Part shown: positions 11,571-22,932 of the stretch, piece by piece
How positions within the stretch are numbered: position 1 is the first letter of the stretch
Layout: each line of letters begins with the position of its first letter
DNA from: Capra hircus
Taxonomy: Eukaryota; Chordata; Mammalia; Artiodactyla; Bovidae
Assembly: GCF_001704415.2 (NCBI RefSeq)
Contig: NC_030823.1
Location: forward strand, 75,888,458 to 75,952,457
DNA length: 64,000 nt
Direction: 5' to 3'
Notes under the pieces: generated by a model
The model's input: the letters and a program-made list of their open reading frames with translations, nothing else
The model's database searches: none
What the model was told of the DNA's origin: nothing
Program-made: the position numbers and the translations under genes

Positions 11571-12410
11571 AGTTGAGAATAAAATTTCGTGACACAGCTT
11601 TGAAGTAATGGTGGCATTGTATGTGTGTGTCCTGGAAGGTATTGCTCTTTGTTCCTATAAATGGAAGCAAAAAAAAGTTAAAAACAGTGGAATGTGGATC
11701 TTGAAAGCAGAAGTCCCCCACCTTGTTCAGTTGCTTCTCGGTTTCCTCTGGCTGAAAGGGTATGGTGGGCACTTGATATTAGTCTTTGTCCCTGATGAGC
11801 TTGGAGGGCTGGGTCATACATTGCCTTTTGAGCAAAGATTTTTGCTTGCCTCATCACCTGGGGGCTTGTGCCAACCCTGGAAATCTAATTTTGCTCTTGT
11901 TTCTTTAGTCCTGTCACGAAATATCCCTCCATTCCTTTGGTGGAAATCTTATCTCCGTGGCTTTAGTATTAAAACCATGCATTAGCTGTGTCATCAGGCT
12001 CTTCTCCCAGAAAAGGGCTAAGGAGGATTTTCATGCTGTTGCTGCAGCCCAGGCTTTCTGGGAGCTCTAGATGCCTTAAAGGAGACAGAGGAAATTGGAT
12101 GACTGGTGATGCTTTAATATTACACCTGGAAAACCTTGGGAGGATTTAAAATCAATGCTATCAACTTGAGTTGGAACAAACCAGGACAGAAAGTATATAA
12201 TGAATTCAGGGAATTTGAGGAATATAAAGAAGAAATTGCCATGATAAGGTGCCAGAAGCTCGTGTCAGCTGCGACCAAGTAATAATGACCTGCTAGATGC
12301 TGATGCGGTTAGACTTCTTGTTTTCAAGAGCTCATCTGTCTAACATCTCCTCCTCTTGGGTGAGCCTCATGCCTCACTTCTCTGTGCTCAGAAGCTCAAC
12401 AGTATCTTGT
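11571..12410. other. Non-genic DNA
   Basis: An open frame at 11608-11985 (125 codons) has no recognisable domain and no coding-like composition. I treat it as chance. No repeat recognised. Confidence 0.5.
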
Positions 12411-12642
12411 AGCTGTTCAGTCACTAAGTCGTGTCTGACTTTTTTGCAACCCCATGGACTGCAGCACGCCAGGCTCCCTTGTCCTTCACTATCTCCCAGA
12501 GTTTGCTCAAACTCATGTCCATTGAATCAGTGATGCCATCCAACCACCTCATCCTCTGTCACCGCCTTCTTCTCCTGCCGTCAATCTTTCCCAGCATCAG
12601 GATATTTTCCAATGAGTCAGCTCTCTGTATCAGGTGACCAGA
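12411..12642 (-). mobile_element. BovB LINE, 3' fragment
   Basis: About 230 bp of the BovB 3' end in reverse: GTCGTGTCTGACTTTTTTGC, TCATGTCCATTGAATCAG, then TCTTTCCCAGCATCAGG. It corresponds to the end of the reverse-transcriptase ORF and the short tail. No catalytic region is included. Confidence 0.9.
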
Positions 12643-13325
12643 GTAGGTACTTACTGATCCATTATAACACAAGCTATCAAACCCCCTCCCCAATATAACC
12701 AATCCCTTCACTTGTCCTTCCTCCTCCCCAAATCTTCTGGAACTCCAGCTCTATGATTAGCAACCCCACTTATCCCATCCATTTCTTCCCAGAATATTCC
12801 CGTCACTTGCTATCCAAACTTGGCAGCCTTCTGAGCACCCACTTCCCTGGAACATCTCTCAAGGAGAGGCTGAATTTCCTCTTCTACCTCCTTATTCCAA
12901 GGTCAGGCAGTGGGATGGCCCTGGCCTTGGTTCCCATTGTTGTTTCGTAGCCACCTCCTTCCTCTCTCAAAGTCCTAGCTGGAAGTCTTGATGCTAATTA
13001 CCCAAGTAAGTTGTCTGCCTCCAGCAAGAGCTCAAGTGCATGGACTCTCCCTGATGTTTCTGCCACCAGCTTTTATGACCCCAGAGAGAGCCACAGCCCC
13101 TACCCCGCCCCCCCCCCCCCGCCTCCTCAAGCGACCCTCCAAGACCAGCAGGTAAAAGTAGAGGATGGTGAACTCTGCTTGTTGTTTTAGTATCTTACAG
13201 GAAATATCCTGACCATACTCACCTGTGAATGGCTGCAGGAAATGAACACATCACTTCTGGAGACTGTCCAGAGCCTGGGAATATTTGCAACAACTTATCA
13301 CCTTTTTGGGGGGCAGGGTGGGGGG
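12643..13325. other. Pyrimidine-rich non-genic DNA
   Basis: C/T-rich on the plus strand, with a pure 13-C tract at 13108-13120. No gene or recognised repeat. Just before the next SINE, 13308-13326 is a G-rich tract interrupted only by CA and T. Confidence 0.5.
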
Positions 13326-13536
13326 GAGCTTCCCTGGTGGCTCAGAAGGTAAAGAATCTGCTTTCAATGCAGGAGATGTGGGTTCAGTCCCTGGGTCAAG
13401 AAGATCCCCTGGAGGAGGGCATGGCAACCCACTCCCGTATTCCTGCCTGGAGAATCCCATGCATGGAGGAATCTGGCAGGCTGCAGTCCATGGAGCCACA
13501 GGGAGTCTGACACGACTGAGCGACTTTACTTTCACG
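13326..13536 (+). mobile_element. Bov-tA SINE
   Basis: Complete order from AGCTTCCCTGGTGGCTCAG to ACTGAGCGACTTTACTTTC. A possible duplication ACCTTTTT lies at 13300-13307 and 13537-13544. If real, the G-rich 13308-13325 is extra sequence at the 5' junction rather than target DNA. Confidence 0.93.
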
Positions 13537-14384
13537 ACCTTTTTTAATTTGCCGCCTTACCTCCCGCTCTTAGTCCCATACAAGAATTTAGCATTCGAAC
13601 CTGGGCAGGACGGTTCTTTGGGGCACTTGTCCACCATCTTCTCCGTCTGCTGGTTTTCTGAATAAAGTTGCCATTCCTTGCCCCTCCACTCAAGGAAGAC
13701 CTCCAGTCTTCTGAAGGCCACACTGTCCCCCCTTAGCACCTCTTCTCCTCGTTTCCAGCTGCAAACCATGGCTCGCTGTTCCTTCCTCGGCACAACCCCA
13801 GGCTCTCCCTCATTGCCTTATTCTGCAATCTGCTACCGTCATCATTCCCAGAGATGTCAACCTCTACACAGGTCATCCATTTATCTACGTGTTCAATTCC
13901 TCAACTTCACCTTGAACATTCTTTTTCTCATCTCCACTTCAGTTTCCAACTTCCAAGCCCACATTTCAGGCTTTGTCGTCAGTAATTGTTCCTCCTCCAG
14001 AACTCCTAGTGTACGTATCCTGTCCTTTGATTGCCAGCTCCTGGTCTACTCACTCACAAGACAGCTAAACAGGGTGGGAATTTGGGAACGGAGTCCCCAT
14101 GTACCAAGCCAGGACCAAATCTAGAAATGACCTCTGATGCTTGAGCACAGGGAAGCCTCATTTGTGTTTCTGAGTGGCTTCCTCAAGTTCTCTGTGCAAG
14201 GAGATTTGAAATGGACCGTTTCCTGGAAGGAAGGACTTTCTCCTTTTCTGCTTTTTGTCTTTTTTTTTCATTCTGCCTCCCAGGTCTAGCTCCCCACTGG
14301 ATAGAAAAGCAACTAAAAATGCCTGAGGAAAAAGATGACAACATTTTTTAATAAGCCCTTTCCTGTCTTCTATATGTTTTGAAA
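13537..14384. other. Pyrimidine-rich non-genic DNA
   Basis: Contains an isolated AATAAA near 13661 and a chance open frame at 13678-14124. No splice-site context or domain supports an exon. It may belong to an old LTR, but I could not place it. Confidence 0.45.
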
Positions 14385-14570
14385 GATGTGACAGTGATAG
14401 TCCAACTCTTTACTAACCCATAGACTGTAGCCCACTGGGCTCCTCTGTTCTTGGGATTTCCCAGGCAAAAAAACTGGAGTGGGTTGCCATTTCCTTCTCC
14501 AGGGGATCTTCCTGACCCAGAGATCGAACCTGGGTTTTCCTGCATTACAGGCAGATGTTTTACTCTTCTC
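14385..14570 (-). mobile_element. Bov-tA SINE, diverged
   Basis: Reverse copy: AGTCCAACTCTTTACTAACC, AGACTGTAGCCC, CCAGGGGATCTTCCTGACCC, AGATCGAACCTGGG and the eroded head GCAGATGTTTTACTC. Several substitutions in the tail indicate an older insertion. Confidence 0.88.
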
Positions 14571-15330
14571 AAATCAAAACCCTGATATTATAACAGAAAT
14601 GTAAAAGCGTATGTGAAGTCATCCCTTTGTGGTTATTGTTGTGGGTTCCATTTAAACGTAAACTGGCGCCATGTAACAATACCGGTTTTTGTTTGAAAGC
14701 AATGTTTCCTATACTGACAGCTACCAGGGAATTAAATGTTGTGTAATGAATGGAACCCCACTGTCCCCACGGTCAAAAAGCACTCACCTTGGAATGTTAA
14801 AAAGGTAGCACTTACAAGTTCCCTTTAAATTTTACCAAATGAAATTTCACACCAATGTCTGTGAAAGAACAGGATAAGAAGATCTGAAGTCCTCATAGGA
14901 AGAAAATCGCAAGTTACAACAGATTCACTGCCTATCATTCTACTTCCTTGGGTTCACTCTCTGTTGCTTCCTCTTCCTCGCCCTGTTTTTGATTTTACCT
15001 TATCTGTGCGTGTGTTTTTTAAATATGCCTAGTGCACAGCCAGGTGAGAACCAAATTAACATCATGCAAATGTAGAGAAAATGCTCTAACTTGTTTATTA
15101 TAAAGAAGATGAGTGTGATATGCTGTCAGCCAGATGGCCAGATGCTTGTAATAAGGCTTTTGTGTTTTGCATTGACTGAGTTTATATTTTAAGAATTTTC
15201 TAGCTCAAAACTGACATAAACACATACATACATACATTTAAAATAAGGTAGACCAGTTTGGCAAGTTATTAAGTAAAACCCAAATAACCCACAATTTTTT
15301 TGTATGTCCTCTAAAATTCTTATTGGCTAA
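14571..15330. other. AT-rich non-genic DNA
   Basis: No gene or repeat recognised. Confidence 0.5.
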
Positions 15331-15887
15331 TAAATTAAAAGATGCTTACTCCTTGGAAGGAAAGTTATAACCAACCTAAATAGCATATTAAAAAGCAGAG
15401 ACATTACTTTGCCGACTAAGGTCCGTCTAGTCAAGGGTATGGTTTTTCCAGTGGTCATGTATGGATGTGAGAGTTGGACTGTGAAGAAGGCTGAGCGCCG
15501 AAGAATTGATGCTTTTGAAGTGTGGTGTCGGAGAAGACTCTTGAGAGTCCCTTGGACTGCAAGGAGATCCAACCAGTCCATTCTGAAGGAGATCAGCCCC
15601 TGGGTGTTCTTTGGAAGAAATGATGCTAAAGCTGAAACTCCAGTACTTTGGCCACCTCATGCGAAGAGTTGACTCATTGGAAAAGACTCTGATGCTGGGA
15701 GGGATTGGGGGCAGGAGGAGAAGGGGACAACAGAGAATGAGATGGCTGGATAGCATCACTGACTTGATGGACGTGAGTTTGGGTGAACTCCAGGAGATGG
15801 GATGCACAGGGAGGCCTGGCGTGCTGCAATTCATGGGGTCGCAAAGAGTCGGACACGACTGAGGAACTGAACTGAACTGAACTGAAT
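15331..15887 (+). mobile_element. BovB LINE, 3' fragment with broken ORF
   Basis: 5'-truncated BovB ending in the tail motif (GAACT)n. The C-terminal reverse-transcriptase ORF is open at 15409-15672, with GCESWTVKKAE and PWTARRSNQSILKEIS. It then shifts frame at an extra C near 15597-15601 and continues in another frame at 15611-15862 (MMLKLKLQYFGHLMRRVDS...). The single-base lesion is visible against the copy at 39.4 kb. Confidence 0.95.
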
Positions 15888-16778
15888 ATCTTCATAAATC
15901 TACCAAATTCTACTCACCTCTTTATGATTACCCATGCCTTAAGTTCAGAAGATACATCCCTGTGTTAGAAAAAGTCTACATTGTTTTTTGACCTAATTAT
16001 CAGAGTTATTTTGTCTTTTCTTCTTTCCCTTCCCCTTCCCACCCCGCTGTGTTTTGAATATAAACACCAGCTTGCATTCAAAGGGCTGTTTCAGTTGGAA
16101 GTGATAGTAAACTAATTCAGGTATTTGTTAGCAGAAATAGTAATTTATCACATCCTGTAACTGCAAAGTACAAGGATAGATTCAGATGTGATTTGATTTA
16201 GGAGCTCAAACAACATAACCATCTCTTTCTCTTTTCTTTTCATCTTCCATCTCTCTCTAGTCTTGCTCTTGCTCCCTTATTAATCTTCTCTTTGGCATTA
16301 TCCAGGTCTGGATATCGCCATTTGAAATAGTCGAAAGTTATACTAGTCCCCATTCCAGGAATTTCATTATAACATCAATGGGGCAAAATAGAGTGGATAT
16401 ATTTTCCAAGTTATATTTCTTTGAACTTTCAACTTAATATATAGCATAGATGATCTCGCTGTGTTTATTCAGTGACTGTTGGTTTCACTGGACTATTTTT
16501 TAAATGTTGGTTCTTTCTCAGTACTCTAAGAAAATTATGTTGGAACACCATAAAAAAATTAAATGGTGGAAGTGTTTAAGCCAAATATTTATTATGTGAA
16601 GAAACCTAATCATGAAAAAATTAATATCCAATAGTACTCTATTCTGTGATTTAAATAATCAGTAATTTTGAGTCAAAAATAAATACCTGTTTCAAGAAAA
16701 GAAATGCTCTTTGGCTTCATTCATGGTTCCTTCTGTGTGTGGCAGCAAGGAGTTTCAAAGTTCTAGGCTTATGTCATA
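15888..16778. other. AT-rich non-genic DNA
   Basis: No gene or repeat recognised. A CT-rich stretch lies at 16225-16262. Confidence 0.5.
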
Positions 16779-17445
16779 TTTTTTAATAAATTTATCTTTC
16801 TTTGGAGGATAATTGCTTTATAATATGGTGTTGGTTTCTGCCATACATCACCATGAATCAGCCACAGGCACATGTATCGCCCCTCCCTCTTAAACCTCCC
16901 TCCCACTCCCACCCCATCCCACCCCTCCAGGTAGTCACCGAGCGCTGGTCTGAGCTCGCTGTGTAACAGAGCAAGTCCCCACTGGCTGTCTGTTTCACAC
17001 AGGGCAGTGTGTATGTCTACATGCTGCTCTCTCCACTTGTCCCTTTCGATCCTCTCCCACCGTGTCCACGAGGCTGTTCCCTACGTCTGCATCTCCACTG
17101 CTGCCCTGCCAATAAGCACATCAGTACCATTTTTCTAGATACCATATATATGCTTTAATATGTGATCTTTGCTTTTCTCTGACTTACTTCACATGGTATA
17201 ATAGCCTTTCGTTTCATCCACGTCATTGGAACTGACTCAAAAGCATTGCTTTTCATGATTGAGTAATATTCCATTGTATACATGTACCATGGCTTTTTTA
17301 TCCATTCATCTGTCGATGAAGGCTTAGTTTGCTTCCATGTCCTAGCTACTACAAATAGTGCTTCAGTGAACATTGGGGTGCATGCATCTTTTTCAGTGAT
17401 GATTTTTTCAGGGTCTGTGCCCACTAGTGGGATTATTGGGTCATC
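16779..17445 (-). mobile_element. L1 LINE, 3' fragment
   Basis: Reverse-strand L1 3' end, beginning at the T-run near 16779 (tail complement) with GGATAATTGCTTTATAA. It extends into the ORF2 C-terminus at 17155-17424, where YTMEYYSIMKSN and FVVARTWKQ are readable. Truncated at GGGATTATTGGGTCAT. Confidence 0.93.
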
Positions 17446-18782
17446 TTAAGGCTGACAATCTGGTTAGGAAGTTTTATTAAGTTTCCAAATAATTAACAGA
17501 AGTCTTAGGATTGATTTTGATTCATAGGCTCTGAGTCACATGCTTACCCATGAACCAACCGGTGTGGCCAGGACAGAATTCTGTTTTCAACTAAGCCTGG
17601 GTTACAGATTCATCTCTGGAGCCAAAGGGTGAAGAGTCACATGGACCAATATGGAAGATAGGAGTTTGCTGATGGCCAATCTCTCTGCAGTGATTAAAGA
17701 GATGAGGTTAGGGCAGGCAGAGAGCAATGCTGTGTATCAGGGAACTCATTTGCGGTCAATGGCAGAGTTGTCACAGACGTATAGCTCTGTACCTTACACA
17801 TGCTTGGTAGGGTCCCACTTTCCTGAGCTTTGAATAGTTGTGGAAGCCGCACAATTGCTTAGTACAAGCACTGCATTCAGACGGTCATCCGTTTTGTTAA
17901 CAAAAGTTCAGTTTCCAATCAAGTAGGAAGATCAGAGGTGGAAAAAAAAAAGGGTCAGACTTCAAATTCATTGGATTTTGTTGGAGAACAGAAATAGACT
18001 GGGTCAGAAACAGGATGCTTTTTGAGAAACTCTGAGCACCTAAGCATTGACATTTCCTTTTTTCCCCTGCTCCCAAATCCTTGAGAATTTTGTGTAGACA
18101 GTGTTTCCTCACAAATGCCTAATGTAAAGGGGAATTGGAAGGAGAGATAGTGATGTCTACATACATCTTTAGAGCTGCTGTCTGGTTTTCTTAAACTGAT
18201 ATTCATTAGGCTGCCTTGATGTCTTTCAGTTCTTGTGAGCATAAGAGAGTGTTTACTTTAATGGCCACTGAAGACAGGCTTGTTTTTGAAGCCAGTAATA
18301 GTTTTGAGTCATTTAAGCTGAATCTCATGTCTTCTCTGAAATGACTAGACGATTTTCTTAGCTCGGTTTGCCATTCGCTGTTTGTATGAACTTGAGGATT
18401 ATGAAGACACTTAGAAATAACAAACTAAAGTGAAAAGTTTTTCCGTGAGCCAGATCCCTTCCTTCATGCAAAAGAACAATTATTCAGCATAAACAGTACA
18501 TTTTCAACCCATAGTGACTGATTTCACAAACTTTATATTGAATGAGAATTTATGTGACAAACATCCTAGATATAGCTGGATACTTTCATGAGATAAAAAT
18601 AATCATTATTATTTTTTCGAAGGCATGCCTAAATGTTTTACAAAGAGATTTAGTCTTGTGTGCTTGCAAAGCCTTTTAGTTTATATGAACACACTGAACA
18701 CTCAAATCTAGGATTTTAAAAAGAATCCCAGTGCTTACTATTGAACTGGGACATTGGATATAACCAGAATACATTTGGGTGG
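17446..18782. other. AT-rich non-genic DNA
   Basis: No gene or repeat recognised. There is an A-run at 17941-17951. Confidence 0.5.
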
Positions 18783-19240
18783 CTTTTTTTTTTAAGTTTT
18801 TTAAAAAGTCTTTTCATTTTGTATTGGGGCAGAGGAGCCTGGGAGGCTGCAGTCCATGGGGTCGCCAGGAGTTGGACACGACTGAGTGACTTCACTTTCA
18901 CTTATCACTTTCATGCATTGGAGAAGGAAATGGCAACCCACTTCAGTGTTCTTTTCTTGAGAATCCCAGGGACGGTGGAGCCTGGTGGGTTGCCGTCTAT
19001 GGGGTCGCACAGAGTTGGACACGACTGAAGCGACTTAGCAGCAGCAGCAGCAGAGCTGACTAACAGTGTTGGCATAGTTCTAGGTGAACAGCGGAAGGTC
19101 TGAGCCACACATATACACATACCCATCCTCCCCTGAACTCCCCTCCCATCCAGGCTGCCACGTAACACTAAGCTGAGTTCCCTGCACTGTACACAGGTCC
19201 TCGTTGGTGATCCACTTTAAATCTAACAGTGTGCTGTGCC
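18783..19240 (-). mobile_element. L1 3' UTR fragment interrupted by a Bov-A2
   Basis: Two L1 pieces, 18783-18830 (TTTTCATTTTGTATTGGGG) and about 19053-19240 (CTGACTAACAGTGTTGG, AGGCTGCCACGTAACAC). They are contiguous in an ordinary L1 3' end and are split here by a SINE. The L1 is therefore older than the SINE. Confidence 0.88.
18831..19052 (+). mobile_element. Bov-A2 SINE, 5'-truncated dimer, inside L1
   Basis: Begins within the first monomer (AGAGGAGCCTGGGAGGC), crosses the linker CATGCATTGGAGAAGG and ends in (AGC)n at 19038-19052. GCAGAG at 18829-18834 and 19050-19055 is a short candidate target duplication. Confidence 0.93.
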
Positions 19241-19264
19241 AGAGATGCAGAATCGCTCGATCCC

Positions 19265-19480
19265 GCCTGCCGAGGAGCCACTAAGCCCTATGTGCAGGGA
19301 CCATCAGCCCATGTTCTAGAGCCCAGGAACCGCAGCTGCTGGGTCATGTCCCCTAGAGCCGTGCTCCGCACACAGAGGAGTCACTGCAACGCGCACCACG
19401 GCTAGAGAGCAGGCCCTGCTTGCTGCAACTAGAGAGAGCCCGCCCCTAGCCATGGAAGCCCAGCACAGCCGCACAGATAG
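19265..19480 (+). mobile_element. CHR-type (tRNA-Glu) SINE, 3' body
   Basis: Artiodactyl SINE body, readable as TAGAGCCCAGGAACCGCAG, GTCACTGCAACGCGCACC, CTGCAACTAGAGAGAGCC and AGCCCAGCACAGCCGCA. The usual A-rich tail is missing or decayed. Confidence 0.75.
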
Positions 19481-19906
19481 ATGACGTCATACGAACAACA
19501 AATCAGTAGGGTGTACAGGTCCGCTGCAAACTCTCTAACTGTCCCCCCGGCCCCATCTTTCAGAATGCAGTTGTTGACTGAAGATGTTTTGAGTAGAGTC
19601 CTGCTGAGTGCTGTTGTGCGGTTACAGTCAAGATGCAATCCAAGTGGCCCAACGAAACAGGGAGAGGGTTTGGCTCCAGGCGCTTGAGGAATAAACTGGA
19701 GGGAGTTTGGAGTCGGCGCGTGGGTCCACTGGGCAAGGAGATGGAGGAGAAGGGACGGCCGGGGCTGTCAGGGAGAAGGAGTATCACAGAGACAAGGAGC
19801 TGAATAGAGTGGGCTGAGGCGCTCTGAGAGCCTCTGAAGCCCCAGCCGCAGCGCGGGCGGCGGGAGCGGAAGCCCGGGACCCACTGAAGCGGGAGCTGCG
19901 GCAGCC
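19481..19906. other. GC-rich non-genic block
   Basis: GC- and CpG-rich relative to its surroundings. Minus-strand frames stay open for up to 143 codons (19560-19991), but composition explains this and no domain is visible. A small CpG island or a degenerate LTR cannot be excluded. Confidence 0.4.
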
Positions 19907-20001
19907 GGGATCCACTCCGCCGCGCGGGATCCACTCCGCCGCGTGGGATCCACTCCGCCGCGCGGGATCCACTCCGCCGCGCGGGACCCACTCCGCCACG
20001 C
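19907..20001. repeat. 19-bp GC-rich minisatellite, five copies
   Basis: Five contiguous units of GGGATCCACTCCGCCGCGC start at 19907, 19926, 19945, 19964 and 19983. Differences are single bases (a T for C in unit 2; C for T and A for G in unit 5). A partial sixth unit follows (TGTGACCCACT). Each of the first four units contains GGATCC and several CpGs. Because 19 is not a multiple of three, an open frame through the array cycles through all phases. Confidence 0.96.
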
Positions 20002-20209
20002 TGTGACCCACTTTTCGTTTGTTTTTCTTAACAGAGGTTAATAACAAAGGGGCTGTGTTGCCTGTCCGCGTCTGAATTACCTGATGGTACTTCTTTCTAA
20101 ACGCCTTCACTGGTGCCTCCTTCTTTGGACAGAACGCAGTCTGAGCCTTTAGGTGAGAGGGAATAAATACTTCTCGCCTCCACCGTGTCTCCCAGGCAGA
20201 CAGGAGTCC

Positions 20210-20640
20210 TGGAGCCGCTATGTCCCAGCGGCGCCGTTTGTCTGTTAGGCTGTGTCCTCTGCCTAGAAGTCCCTCCTCCCCTTGCAGCTGTCAGACGCAT
20301 AACCCCTTTTAATGACAACTCAAATGCCACCGTCTCCATAACCGTTTTGCTCATGCCAACTGCTTCTCTGTCTTGCTCCCAAGGAAAGTGTCTTTCTCTG
20401 TCATGGTTTTTTTATTTTTATTTTAAATTTTTTAAGCCTCAGACTTGTGGGATCTTGGCTCCCCGAACGGGGATCAAACCTGAGCCATCAGCAGTGAAAG
20501 CATGGAGTCCTAACCGCTGGACAGCCTGGGAATTCCCAGTCAGTCAGGGGTTTAAAAGCTTCCTTTTTCCTGCTTTTCTCATAGCACTTCTCACTGCTCT
20601 CTTGAATTTTGATTATATTATATATATGTGTATATATTCA
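20210..20640 (+). mobile_element. L2 LINE 3' remnant, interrupted
   Basis: CCTAGAAGTCCCTCC, then CAACTCAAATGCCACC, and, past an inserted CHR SINE, CTCATAGCACTTCTCACTG match the general pattern of the ancient L2 3' region. Strongly diverged, so boundaries are approximate. Confidence 0.5.
20407..20538 (-). mobile_element. CHR-type SINE, head fragment
   Basis: Reverse copy: CTTGTGGGATCTTGGCTCC, GGGGATCAAACCTGAGCC (B box), CATGGAGTCCTAACCGC, ending GGGAATTCCC. Inserted in L2-like sequence. Confidence 0.85.
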
Positions 20641-22274
20641 TATATGCCCATAATACATAATAAATGTATTCAGGCACATATGTGAGTCTCATTACTAAAT
20701 TTTAGGATCGCAGACAACACGGCTTGCCTACTTACATATTTTATTAATTTCTTCTAGGAGGACTTAGTGCTCTAGTTGACAGAAAGGAAAAGGGTGGGCA
20801 CTATATCATCGAGAGAGTGGATAGGCAAATACTATCTGTAGACAGATTTTTTTTGGGGAGCTCATCAACTTAAAAGAACCATTTTACGCTTTTCAGAAGG
20901 ACATGTGACATGTGAAATCAATCAATTAATAAGGCGATTTCAAGTTACCACTGAATCGTGGTCAGAAAAAAACTGTGGAACTTCATAAACCACTTTTCAA
21001 ATTGTCGACCCTTAAAAGTTAACTTGGGTGAGAATTTGGCCAGATGTGGTGGAAAAAGTCTACAATTGACTTAATGACTTTCAGGAACTCTTCCCCGACC
21101 TTTGAAAATCTTGATGAATCTAGCGTGATGGTTTCTGGATGAATTCATAAAATTCAAACTACTCCAATGTCTATCCATCTCAAATTTTATGATATGTTGC
21201 CCACATTGTCTTAGATGACTGAAGTTCATCCTATATTTTATTTTTTGAGCCTATAAGTGTATTTCACTCTCTCTCCTGGTGCCAGGAGAGAAGACTCTTT
21301 GGCAGTAATGTCCAGTGGAAAATCCATTCTGGGATGTGCGAGGTGGCGGCCGGCACCCAGGGCACGTGTGAATTTAACAGACAGATTTAGTGAGTTGTTC
21401 AGCAGCAGAGAGCTTAGGAAGCTGAACTCAGTAGTTTCCTAGACGCTGACGTTATTCAACTTCTGGTAAAAAGCATTGCATATGTTAAAAGTCTGGACCG
21501 GGTTTAACCATGTGCAGTAATTGAGGCGCTTGTGGTTTCAGCGCCTGTATAATCATAACCATATTCTCTGAATCCTTGGAAAATTTTATCAGAAGAAAAA
21601 CATGATCCAATCTGTTTAGCTGTTTTCACCTTACCAAACAATACTGTAAATTCTGTGGACTGCAGTCTGAAAGAGAGCCCAGCATTTGCCATTTTACTTT
21701 CTAAACAGTTGATTTCACTTTGAGCTGATTTTTAGAAAGAGGTGTTTCTGCACCAGTCTTGGAGACAAATGCTCACAGCTCTATGTCATCTTTGAGTGAC
21801 CACACTGGTCCCTTGATTGGCAGTTTCCCAGGACACACCATCTCTCCCCTCTATTTTCTCTGCCTTCTCTCCATCTTTTGAGGATAAGCTCCTTTCTCAG
21901 TGAACTCATTTTTCTCTTCTGATTTTACAACTCTGGCCTGAATCAATGACATCTGATCATCCTGAATATTAATTCTATAGGAAATATTGAAAAGCAAAGC
22001 AGTTGTTTTGACATTTGAATCTTTCTTCCTTTCTCTTGTTTCTTTCCCTTCCTCCGTTTCCTTCTCTGTTTCTTTTCTTCCTTCTTTATTTGAGGAAGTC
22101 TGTGATATTCTTTAGAGTTTGACCACTTTAGGCTTTCAGGTAGTGAACTATAGTCAAACATTGGTGGGATCTTTATGTAGGTCTTTTTGAGCAAGCAAAT
22201 TCAACTTATTCTAATTGTTATTGAGTACACAGAAAAATTTATATTGTCATATGATTGATAACTAAGTTTTGAAA
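20641..22274. other. AT-rich non-genic DNA
   Basis: No gene recognised. TA/TG-rich at 20612-20650. A pyrimidine-rich run lies at 22020-22085. Confidence 0.5.
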
Positions 22275-22385
22275 TTAAATTTTTCTTGGAATGTAGTTGA
22301 TTTACAACGTTGTGTTAGTTTCAGATTCGTAGCAAAGTGAATCAGTTATACATACACACATATCGACTCTTTTTTCCAGAGTGTC
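22275..22385 (-). mobile_element. L1 3'-end fragment
   Basis: GTAGTTGATTTACAACG and GTTGTGTTAGTTTCAGATTC in reverse orientation are the extreme 3' UTR of an L1. About 110 bp. Confidence 0.8.
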
Positions 22386-22654
22386 ACCAAATGGTAAATT
22401 TATTTGATGGTGATTGAGCTGTGAACATGTGAGTCGATCTCTGTGCATTGATTCAGATGTTCAGATTAGGTAGCTTTTGGCACACAGCCCCTACCACTAG
22501 ACAAGAGAGCTATCCAGTCTTAACAGATGTACGGGAGAAATGATGATAGCTGAGAAAATGGAATAAAAGAGAATTTTAATAGAAACACACTTTGAATGAC
22601 AATATATTGTTTTCTACACGGAATGAAAATGGTAGAATTTCTTTTGAAATTTTA

Positions 22655-22932
22655 TGTGTTTACTTATTGGCCGCATTGGGTCTTTCTCGCTGCCGAGGAG
22701 CCGCGCTAGCTCTGTCGAGCAGCGGCTGCTCTGTGTTGCGGGGAGCGGGCTCCTCTTTGTAGGGGCTCCTCTTGCTGAGGAGCTCAGGCTCTAGGGCGAG
22801 CAGCTTCAGGAGTCATGGCACACAGGCGTAGTTGCTCCACGGTTCGTGGAATCCTCCCAGACCAGGGACCGAACCCGTGGCCCCTGCCCTGGCAGGCGCA
22901 TTCTTAACCACTGTTACCACTGGAGAAGTCCA
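22655..22932 (-). mobile_element. CHR-type SINE, near full length
   Basis: Reverse copy with the long GC-rich body (GCTGCTCTGTGTTGCGGG, GGAGCTCAGGCTCTAGG, GGCGTAGTTGCTCCACGG) and the tRNA-Glu-derived head. The head shows AGACCAGGGACCGAACCC, CATTCTTAACCACTG and the ending GAGAAGTCC. The most complete CHR copy in the window. Confidence 0.9.

Noticed and set aside
13678..14124. 148-codon plus-strand frame
   Set aside because: Pyrimidine-rich DNA yields Ser/Leu-rich chance frames. No homology recognised and no third-position bias.
19560..19991. 143-codon minus-strand frame with repeated residues
   Set aside because: The repetition comes from the 19-bp minisatellite and high GC keeps frames open. 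No recognisable protein.
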